Below are positions 1 through 12,000 of a stretch of DNA of 64,000 nt, piece after piece. The DNA is from Cymodocea nodosa (Eukaryota; Streptophyta; Magnoliopsida; Alismatales; Cymodoceaceae), in the NCBI GenBank assembly GCA_036874045.1, contig CM072347.1:1800501-1864500 (forward strand), in the 5' to 3' direction. Positions within the stretch are counted from its first letter, which is position 1, and each line of letters opens with the position of its first letter. Position numbers and translations under genes: made by a program. A model generated the notes under the pieces. The model saw nothing but the letters and a program-made list of their open reading frames with translations, did not search any database and was not told the DNA's origin.

Positions 1-3000
1 GCTAGCAATTGGAGTATGTATGTCTTTGGCTACATACCCAAAAGAAATCTATTAAGACTCCCATTTTTCAGGTATTCGTAGACTAAGAGCATCCTGTTTT
101 CTTCAAAGCAGCAGCCAAGCAATTTCACAAGATTTCGATGTTTCACTGCTGATATGGTAGCGACCTCAGTGACAAACTATTTTTTCCCTTGAAGTGAGGA
201 TGTTGAGAGTTGCTTCACAGCTACTGGGGTTCCATCATTAAGTATGCCCTAAAAAAAATGGCACATCCTCACGTGAACAAGAAATTTTTTTAGATCATGG
301 TAGTCAAACTCCATGAAAACAATATGAAAATGGAAACTATGAAGATTAAATATCAACTTAATTTACAATGTTTAATTTAGCAGATTGCTATGTAACTTAA
401 AAACTTGCAAAATGATTCTCACAGATAGAAGTGAATAATTAATTTGAAGTAGTGTAAATAATTAAATAAAGTTTACTTGTTTATGTAAGAATCAATGGAT
501 TCATCCATGTGCATGAAATTGGAACAAAGAGAAATGATTCATATAAAACAAGTACAGATGTTGTCCAAAGTGGCACCACATTAATTATAAAATCCAGTTA
601 TACAAGTTATTCTAATAAGCCTGCATATTTCAAATGATAGAAATTCAACATATAATTAAAATGTTTAAGAAATCCAAGATTCAGAACAATTTGTGTTAGA
701 TTTGTATTGAGTTTTTCTATAATGGCAATGCTTGTGCCTACATTCAGGTCTAGGTCTATTGACTGTCAATGATTTGTATTGACTCTTTATTGACAAAACT
801 CACTTTGATAAGGTTATCAATACTTTGAAATTTAATTGGAGATGCATGACTAATTGGTAACATCAACATGTGCATATGGTTAGCATCCACTTTCTAGGAT
901 ATAGCAACCAAATAGCCTAGAAATTTTATGCTACAAGTGAACTTATGATCTTTTGATGCAATATGCTCAAAAAGCTAGTCCATAAAATATAGTTAGAGTT
1001 TTGATAACAATTTCTACATTGGAATTTTTAAGGTTACCTTTTATTATGTGAATTCCTCTTTGAACTAAACTAGGATATGAGTATTTGTAAGTAGCAAATC
1101 AGTAAGAAATGGGATCAAGGGAGGTGCAAAATTCAAACATGCAATTTGATGGTCCTAAGAGTAATTGATCACATTTTTGTTATAAGAATCACCTTAAAGA
1201 CGGTTCCAAATCCTCCTGCACCGAGTTTACTTGCTTCATTAAAGTTTTTTGTAGCACTTTTCAATTCAGCATAGCTGAAACAATTTGGAACTGTAGCCAA
1301 TCCATGTAGTTCTGCATTTTCAGGAAAACCATATCAAGCTGAAGCTAACACATTGCAATGAACATCTTTGTGTACATGTCAAACCACATCAACTAAAAAT
1401 ATTTTATTTAGCATCATCAAGAATTACCTTCGTCCTCATCCATATTTAGTTGCCTCTTTCGTCTCCGTATACAAACTCCAATAACACACAGTGAGAAAAG
1501 AGATACAATACCCACTGTAATTCCAACAATTAAGGCGGTTTTCTTCCTCGTGGAGGTATCATTTGGTGGCTTGTTGCTAACAGATGGTTTGAAATCTGAA
1601 AAAAGAACATAGTCCTTACATTTTGACTAAAGACTAAACCAATCATTCTTGTGAAAAAATTGCATAACCCAATAAAAATGTAAACAAGTTCTGGATATCA
1701 CCAACTCAGCATACCTGGGGTAACACTAATGGCTGATATTAATGGTCCATAGTAACCTTGTGTGGGAAGACAACAAGTACCCTTTCCTGCCCAAAAGAAG
1801 TGGATTTCAAGAAAATTATTGATGACCCTAGCTTTGTATTGCCTCTTGATTGCTCTGAAGGGAACTCCACCAGCTTCCTTTTTAATATCGAAGTCTCTAA
1901 CCATGAGATTCCCCTAGAGCATTATAGCAAGAAAAGTTATAATATGCGTAAGAAATTCACTCTTATTGGTTTAAAATTTAAGTAGTACATGACTAGCAAG
2001 TTTGTTCAATTTTGAAAAGATTTGCCCTAATTTTCAGTGTAGCTTGTAATTTCAGTACCATTTTTTGATATATGTGAAGAAGATTCTGTTGTTTGGGCTA
2101 GAATCAATGTATACTTTCACTAAGCTAGAATACAAGCCCCTTTATAAAAGGGGTTACAAGCATGGTAAAAACACCAAAACACTCGTCACCTAATAATATC
2201 AAATACTATTCTAATACTCCCCACCCAATCTGGAGCTTGAATATCAATTATCCTTTGCTTGCTACATAAATTTTCAAGCATAAATATCAATCATCCTTAG
2301 CTTGTTACATAAATTTTTAAGCATAAATATCAATCGTCCTTAGCTTGTTACATCAACCATCCTCAACTTGTTATCGATGAACAAAGAAGGTTGAAGAGAT
2401 ATCTGAGATCAAGAATAAGAGCATTCAGAAGGGATTGGAAGATTTGCAGGAGATCGAAGAGATTATTAATATATGTAAGGCTGCCAAGTATACTGCATAG
2501 GAAATTGAATGTTTGTTTAAAAATTGGGGGTTGGAAGAGGAGGAAACAAAATTCCTTCAGATTCAAATGCTAAATGATGAGGACACAAGACAATGAAGAA
2601 GTGGATAGAACTTGCATAATTGCATGGTACAACATGGACCATGAGGAACTAAAAAATAAAGGAAAATCATTAAATAGAGAAGATGAAATGCCATTTCAAC
2701 CCTTGGATAGAAGTAGAAGAGGAGATAACAAGATAGAGGTGTATAGCAACCTAATAAATGTACATGCTTTCATGAGGATATAGATTAGATTTTGATTGGT
2801 GCATGTCAAAAAAGGATGAAAATACAAGGATCTATAATCTTAAATCAAGTTCTCAAAGGGAGAGTAACATCCCTAACCAAAGAGTGATCCATAGTTGGAA
2901 CTTAGCATGACTATGGAAGATGCTTGGAAATACATTTAAGGAGCTTATCATTCCCGTAGAGGAAATAGCTACACATGAAGGAGCCAAACAAGGCAATGGA

Positions 3001-6000
3001 ATTAATGGGGAAGGCCAATCAATATGAAGCAACTTAAAGAAATGTTGGGCAACACTAGCCAAACCAAGGCATAACTAACTTGGATTGAATGGCAACAACC
3101 CTCAACATTCACTAATGATGATCAAGAAAGGCCATCAAGACTTGTTGACACTTTGTTCAGATCTGTTAACACTTGTCAAGACTCATTGACATCTATTATG
3201 TGGATGACCATTAATACTTGCCAACACCCATTGGAAGACTATAAGTGTTCATTGAGGCTGATTGACAAGTCTCTCAAGGTTGGTTGACATCAAGTCACAA
3301 GACATTGGAAAGTAGCCAACAAAAATCCCAGGTGACCATAAATGACTACCTAGCTTAAACACCAATGATGTGGCTTTAAACACCATTGACTTGGACTTAG
3401 ACAATAGCAATAGATTATTCTAGAATGTCAATAGAGACATGTGACTTATAACATCAGTCCATTGACATTAGCGACACAGATGTTAACAATTACCTATGTA
3501 GGTGACTATTGAGTGACGCAACCTAACCACAAGTAGCCAAATTTCACCTCTTGAGTTTTATTGTCCTATCAACTAGGAAGTGGGTGACTTTGCAAACCAA
3601 ATGTAAAGTTTATGATGCTAGGAACACGTCCACATCCATTAGAAGTGGTGGCAATGTGACATTACGAAGTTCTCATGTTGACAACAGGTGCCATGTAGTA
3701 GGTGTTGGCGGTAGTAACAGATTTGGCACATTTAGGTTTCAAGGTGCCTATTGGGGGATATTCATTCTAGAATGTTAGGGAACATGTTGCCCCACTAATG
3801 TAGAAGATTGTTGAAGCATGAGGGTCGAAATTGAGTAGCCTTCAATATTCCCTAGCAATAACATACTAAGTTGTCTCAAATTCTTGTTTCTATTCTTAGG
3901 TTCCCTCATGAGCTTAGTGAAGGAAGTGAGTTTTGGCCAAGGAATCCACGTTTGGTCACTCATTCACCTTCATACTTCTAACATCACCTCCATCCCCTCC
4001 AACAGCTCCACCCAAGTTCATCCATTGCCAACCCCTTTTCGTCATATTCCTTTTGGATTAAAGGGAGATGCCTATGGATCAAGGAGAAATCCCAAAACAG
4101 GTGAATAAACCTAAGAATCCTAATATGGAACTGTAGGTGGCTGGGTAATAGCACTAAAATCCATCTCATAAAACACTTAATCAACAAAAATCAAATTCAG
4201 ATGATAGTTTTAATTAAGCCATTGAAAATCCAAAAAGATTAAAAATGTGATGGGAACAATTGTTATGGAGCACGATATGCACAATTCAGTTTCTAATAAA
4301 ATTTGATTCTTTGGGAGGGAGATCATGAGGTGACTAAAGTTAAAGATAGCAGGGAAGCCATAATTGTCAAGGTAAACATCAGTGACAAAGTGAGTGGGTT
4401 TACAGCAATATATGCTTCAAATAATAAAATAATTAGAAGAGATCCTTGAGATGAAATGCTTCACATCAGTGAGGAGATGGAGGAGAGATTGTGGATGATA
4501 GTAGGAGACTTCAACACCATCAAAAATTGCGGAGAAAATGTAAGTTCCTCTGGTTTTGATATGGCAACAGTAGCAGAATTTGAGGACTTCACTAACCTTG
4601 CAGGTTTAGAGGAACCATGTCCTGTGGAAACCCCCTCTCTTGGTATAATAACCAAAAAGATAGGGTGAGGATTTATAGAAGACTTGACAAAGTGCTCGGT
4701 AACAATGTTTGCAAGGAAAATTCCAGCATGTTGGTAGGTTATCAACCAATCATCTACTTCGATCACACTCTAATGATAATTAAGGAGATGAAAGAAAGAA
4801 AGAGTGGTCCTCCTTTTCAATTTTTGAACATGTGAATAGAACACCTAGATTTTTTAAAGGTGGTGGGAAATGTATGGTTTAAGTCTAACTAAGCTATTTC
4901 TAAGGGATACCCACTAAATAGAGCTTGGAAAACGATTTTTTTAACATTGATAGCAATGAAAGAAAACCCTAATGACTTTAATTATTTCAGCTCCATTAGT
5001 TTATGCAAGGTGTTGTGCAAAGTATAGAAAAAATTATTTCTAAAGGGTCATTAATTGGGCATCCAATTCTCAAGAAAATTATTGTGTTGTGAAGAAAAGG
5101 ATCTCTTTAGAGCATGGGGCATTCCTTGGGGAAAGATTGATTTGCGAAAATATTGTTGTGACGGTGCAAAAAATTGATAAAGGTAGAAAAGGAGGCAACA
5201 CTATTAATGAATTAAGAAAAGGAGTTAACATTAATGTATTAACATCTTTACTAAAGTGAATTCATTTAATATATTGTTAATTCATATTTCATTGAATCCT
5301 AGATGTACCCTTAGTATCTTTGATGCTATTATAGATAGAGAGGTAAGATTTAATTGCAGTTCAAATATGCCAATTATTCCTTAAATCTGGCCCTCCATCT
5401 CACTTTCAAGGGTGGAGCAGAAGAAATGGACCTCACTAATCCATATTTAACAATAAGAAACAATCAATAAAGTGAATTCATTTAATATATTGTTAATTCA
5501 TATTTCATTGAATCCTAGATGTACCCTTAGTATCTTTGATGCCATTATAGATAGAGAGGTAAGATTTAATTGCAGTTCAAATATGCCAATTATTCCTTAA
5601 ATCTGGCCCTCCATCTCACTTTCAAGGGTGGAGCAAAAGAAATGGACCTCACTAATCCATATTTAACAATAAGAAACAATCAAAAAAGCTAGATACATTG
5701 GTCATCTTTCTAGCTTTATTTTGGTATTATTGATTGTTCATGTAACATTTAATGCATTTGTGGCAGAGGAGGAAGCCATTTTTGTAAGGATCAGACCTAA
5801 TGTCTCCAACAATGAGAGAATCCAATAATGTTGATGTGATAGTGGTGAAAGAAATAGTAGGTAAATAGTTAGGTGCTGGTATTGAGACTGTCAGTCTTTA
5901 AAACATACAACAGTGTAGATGGTAGAGCCTAAGAAATTTCTTAGGTGGTGGTAGGGAGTTGTTGGGGTCTCATCCTTGTTGCCAGTTGTAGGACAAGGTT

Positions 6001-9000
6001 TGAAATTCCCTTTTGGTGGTGTCTAAAGAGTCCTTATAGGCTAAGAGTAGTGTTGGAGTGTTACCTAGGGGATGGCAGTGGTAGCAGGTAGAACCTTAGA
6101 AGCTAACAGCTATGATAGAAAGCTCCTTTCATCCAATTGGTTGTCACAGTTGAAGGGAAGAGGAGGAAGAGACTGTAAAAGATGCTTGTTAGGTGGTGGA
6201 ATCGTGGCTATTGGTGGTAGATGATTAAAAGGTTTGGATGATGACTCAAGTACTATATTAGAAGAGAAGAAAAGAAAATTGAGATTATCATCAACAATCA
6301 ATAGGGATTTCATATACACATAGCATTTAAGTTGGGGTTTGTGGGCCCCACTAAGGGGTCCACAAGCCCCATGCAATTTGTGTCTGCGTTTGTATGTATT
6401 CAAGGATTTCTATTACCTTGCATTACATGAATATTCATATGACCATTAATCCATCAATAATTTTTTTCTATATCAATTCATCTAGTCACATACATACCTG
6501 AATATAAATGTCAAATACTCGTCTCCCAGAGTTCTTCTTTAAGCTATGGTCGTCGGTATAAGCAATTTCTGCAAATTGGAGTTCTACAGTGTATGGTCCA
6601 TTTTCCATCCCTAGACCATAATATCTCAGTGAAGATGGTGATAACCTTACAGACTGAAACAGATTTGGATCTGAAGTATTCATGATCTTGGACGAAATGT
6701 TCTGTTTGTATTTAGGATTTTGAGATTCAATAAATCTTCCAGTGCTACTAACTGCCCACCTTTTAGTATTCTTCACAAAATACGATGCAGTAGTGACATT
6801 GTGATTGTCGGCCTCATAGTCTATGCCATTAGATGATACAATTGCAGCACCACCACAATTTATAGCAAAGGAGTAATCTGTATAGTGGTAATGGATCTGA
6901 CGTTTGTGAATGAAACAAATAGTGGTAGAAGTTCTTCATGTTCCCATGAATTGGTAACATTCTTATAAAAACAATGAAAAATACTTACATCTTGGATTAT
7001 TACGATAGCATGGGAAATTTCGTTGCAAGCACTCCAAACCCTTTAGAATGACACTAAAAATAAAAGAATAGCATATGTTGTATAAATATATATTGCTTGA
7101 AAATGTTGAAATTTTGTTTATATAAAGGCAAAAGGGGTGTAGCTAATCACTTGTCAGAATCATCAATAACAAAGTTGTTGGCAACCAAGTTCCTGTAGGG
7201 CAAAGAACAAAAAAGGATAAAGTAAATAAAAGAATAAGTTTTGCTAGGTAGAGTTTCAAAAAGAATTATAAAAGAGCAAACAAATGGCATGTACGTGTTG
7301 TAGGTGTAAAGTAGAAATTGACATTTGAAAAATTATTATGGTGCCTATAACATGTGATGAATCTCAATCTTCTTTATATGAAATTGGAGTTTACAAGTAA
7401 TTTTGCATTTATTCCAATCTAATGCAATAACATGAATATGTAGCATGTAGTTTCATTTAATCAACGAAGAAAGCTACACAAACAAAATTTGATTGCCATC
7501 AAGAATTCAACATTTGATGCTTGTTATTTATTTTACGAAGTTGTTTTTTATAAAACGTACAATTAGATAATCAACTAGCAGGATTAGCATTGCAAAATAT
7601 TTAAGGATCCATTTTCCTTTTGGAATGAAGTTTCTCATTGTTTGTCACATAACATGTTAGAATTAGCAAAGAGATAATAAATCATCTAGTAAACACGTTA
7701 CAATTGAAGATTCTCTTCACTAGCCCAGGGAGGAATACTTCCCGATAGCTCATTGTAAGATAAATCACTGCAAAAAGTAGAACAAATCATGTATCTATCT
7801 AACACCAAGTAAAAATATACAAATAAAAAGTGAGATGGCATGACATACATATTTAAAAGAATTCCAGACTTCTTCCTTGGTATGTTACCAGATATGTTAT
7901 TATTTCCAAGAAATCTATAGCACAAGATGAAATTATTAGAAACATAAAGAAGACATTTCAATTAGGAATTTAGTAAGTTAAAATACTCTGATTGAGCCTA
8001 CTCACAGGTATTCAAGTGACTTCATATTAAAAAGATCAGGTGGAAGCGTGCCTGTGAGATTATTGAAGCTCAGATCCCTAAAATAATCAAATGATAAAGA
8101 CAATGAGAAACTTTGATTTGTAGTTTGTTGTAAAAGAAAATAAAATGAAATAAACAACGCTCACAGATGTTTCATATTTTGAAAATTCCCAATGTCAGTT
8201 GGAATGGTATCAGAAATCTTAGCATTTCTCAAGATCCTGTTAAAACATGAATAGCATTCCAGTAATTTGTAAAACCCACAAAAATCATATTGATATTGTT
8301 AGAATAAGAAATAAGTGAAAGAAGATTAATTTCATTAGCAAACGTAAGACTTCTATATATAGATATTACGTAGAGAAGAAAAATAAAACCTGAATAGCAT
8401 GGCATGAAACCCACATACATATATAACTTTAATACATTACTTACTCTTAACACTCCCCTTTAGATTAGAGCTTTCAACTTGCAGACTTCATAATAAAAAT
8501 TGTTGCAGTATTAATAACAAGAAAATGTGGTACTCATTGTTGTAGCAATAGTAGCAATTGGAATAATTTAAGATAAGTATAAGGAGAGTTATACCTAAAA
8601 AGTAGTAAATTAACCATTGGGTAATACAATTTGAGGCATTCATAGTTGTAGTAGAAGTAGTAGTAATAACAATAATATCAAATAAGTCTAGGAAAATTTA
8701 TATTTCCAATGGTAGTAGATGAACCATGGGATGATACAATATCCGTAGGAGTAAAGATAGGTTTGGGGTGATGGTAGTAATAATAATAGTTGAAGCAAGG
8801 ATGGTGTAGTACTATAAGGGCTCAATAATAATAAGAAACTTGACGCAGAAGGGTTGCAAAACTTATTAAAACACAAGAAACGGTGAAAGTGGATTGTATT
8901 CATAAGCATAGATAATACCTCTATCTATAGAGATTATATAAAGAGAATAGACACATTTTAGTAATGTGGGATTAAACTTACTTACAATACAAAATATTTT

Positions 9001-12000
9001 TTACTCTCACACTTTCCTTCAAACTGGAGCATTTAATTTGTAACAGACTCAATAATAATTTAACAAACATAACAAAAAATAACAAATACATAAAGGAATA
9101 TAAAAATTAATTGCTATAACAAAAGTAGTAGCAATGATAATAATTTGAGAATTTTATCTCAAACAGTAAAATTACTATGAGATACATTTTGAGACATTGA
9201 AACTGATTGTTATAGCAATAGACAATAATTTAAGAATTATATCTCCGACAATGCTAAAATAGCCATTGGATAATACAATCTGGGGTAGTAGGATAGATAA
9301 ACATGTCGATTGTCTTTAGAATGTAGGTAGATTGAGGTGAACTACCCCTAAGAACATTTTTTTGTATTTTTTTAATTTTTTACTTCCACCATTTTTTTCC
9401 CTTTTTATATGAAATAATAAGTTTTTTCTTCTTTTGTCCCCTTTTTTTGGCTTTTTTCTCTTTCCTTTCTCTTTCTCTCTCCCCCTTTTTTTTTCATTTT
9501 CCTTTCTTGTTTTTGTTCTCTCTCTCTTCTTGAATCTTCTTCTTTCCTTTTTTAATTTCCTCCTTTCTTTTTTTATTTTCTTTTCCTTCTCTTCTCCTTC
9601 TCCTTCTCCTCCTTTGTCTAAAACTGTTTATCTCACATTTACAACCCTAATGGTTGCCAGCATGGAAATGGATGGTAATGGAGATAAAGAGATCATGATG
9701 AGTAGTGTCGTTATCTCCCCCATAGTGAACCTATCATCAAAATAGTGAGGGGGGCTAAACCCTAAACCCTAGGAGAGGATAGAAGTAGTGGTGTTGGTAG
9801 GATAGAAAAGTTTCAGTAGTAGCATTGTTGATGGAGGAAGAGGAGGATAAAGTGGTCACCCATTCAAGAGGATGTGTTAGGAGAGATTGCCTACACAAGA
9901 GGAACTAGAGAGGATTGATGAGAGGGATTGTTTGATTTTGAGACAAGTTGAAAGAGAGGGGCCATTGAGAGAGACGAAGGGAAGATAATGGATAGGGTTT
10001 TTCATAAGAGAGAGATGTCAAAAAGTGCTAGTTGGGAAGAGAGTGAAGTGTTTTCCTTCTCCTTACCTAGATTTTTCTTTTTTTAGACTCTTAAAACCTT
10101 AAGTTCTAATATTATGTTGAAACAAAGTGTAGACATCCTACTTTTAAGCTGTAGCTAGGATTAGACACTTAGACTAGGCAATGTAACTAACCCTCTTATT
10201 AGACTCATGACTCGTAGTGGGCCTCACAACCCATCTCTCCTTTTGCATGGGCTCTCAAGGCCCATTTCCCTCAATCATGAGCTTAAAGATTCTTCCTTGT
10301 CATTTGCATAGGCTCTTGAGGCCTATTGCCTCTTATTTAGGCGTAAAGGTCCATTAAGATTAAATAAGGAAAAGACAAAGTTTGTAGCTTGCTAGTTCAT
10401 TGGTAGAGTTCGTCTTTGTGTGCCTTTAGGTCATGAGTTTAATTCTTACCTAGTGCACTTTCATAAATCTTTTTTTCGGTTTGTTGACATCAATGCCATG
10501 ACAATAGCCATATTAGTGCTACGTTTGTAGGTTGCATTTTGATCATGGCCCTTGATCTAACGATCTAGATTAGATCTCATCACCTTGATCTAATTTGATA
10601 GTCTAGATTAGATTTTTACTAATATTAATATCTTTCATATATTTTGACATCTTACATTTTGTTTGTATTAATATAAATTTTTACAAATAGTTTATACTCA
10701 TATTTAGGAATATTTGACATTTATACATATATTTTGACATCTCATATTTTGTTTGTGCTAAAATATAAATTTTTACAAATAGTTTATACTTGTATCTGAG
10801 AATACTTAATATCTCTTATATATTTGAGCATTATCATGTTTTATTTAAGCCCAAAATATAAGTTTTATAGACAATTTATACTCTTATCTAGGAGTATTTC
10901 ATTCTTTTATATATTTTAACATTTTATATTTTATTTGTGTCAAAATAAATTTTTTTTTTTCAGATAGTTTATACTAATATTTGATATAATGTATATAAGA
11001 TATCTTTCTTATGAGTTGTTAATCATTGAGAGGTTTCTTGACATATATATACCAAGATGTACTCTAAAAATACATACAATGAAACACATTTTCTTATTCT
11101 AAGGGGGTATTAAGGTTTTAAGAAAAACCCATGACTAACATAGATTTACTCTAATACTATGTGAAAACATAAATAATAGATGAGAGAGGAATGATTTCAT
11201 TTGCAAACAAAAGACCTTTATATATAGAGATTGCATAGAGAAGACAAAAATAACTAAGCAGTGTAGAACTAAATCTGTAACACGCAAATAATTCTAATAC
11301 ATTATTTATTGTAACAGTTGATATTTTACAAAATAGAATAATAGAGAATGAATTTTTGATAATCTTACAAGGTGACCAAGGACTTCATACGTCCAACAAA
11401 TGCCAAAGATGAGGTTCCATTCAACAGGCCACCGATATTTCTGAATCAATGAATCAAGTGAAAAATGGAGGAGTAGAAAATAAACAGGGAAATATTTAAT
11501 GCTTGTTAGGAATTTACTTGCTTTTCTTTATACCATGACAACCACTACAAATGATTATTCACCATGTTATACCAGGAACCCATGCAATTCAAAGGTAAGT
11601 ATACTCACAGCTCATATAGACCTTGAAGATTACCAAAACTTGAAGGAATGGGACCTTGAAAGGAATTGCCTTGAAGCCTCCTACAACAGGTGTGAAGTGA
11701 GGAGTTAGCCATTATAAAATTTACATGGACGCTATAACATAAGGCAGGTATAACAAGTAATGTCATAGAAATTTCTTCTTACAAGGTTCGAAGATTTGTC
11801 AAATTTCCAAGAAACTCAGGAACTTTTCCTCCTAAATTATTGTCAGATGCAATTCTGTAGTGAGAACAACATAGAAAGTCATTCATGTAAAAGTCTTGAG
11901 TAGCCTTGTCTTTATGACTTAGTTAAATTTTAAAATTTTACATGTCCGTCAGCTTCCGAAGCTTTGCTAATGTTGGTGGAATTTCACCACCGACTCCCAT

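Noticed and set aside
1758-1985. Plus-strand open frames over the second malectin exon, repeated at 35572 and 62971
   Set aside because: Shadows of the minus-strand malectin exon. They recur only because the exon is conserved.
2233-2370. Short regularly spaced repeats resembling a CRISPR array
   Set aside because: Tandem units without unique spacers, in a plant intron.
9434-9745. 103-codon open frame rich in Phe, Leu and Ser
   Set aside because: It is the translation of a T/C low-complexity tract inside a gene A intron.
10376-10476. Functional tRNA gene
   Set aside because: A and B boxes are present, but acceptor and anticodon stems do not pair.
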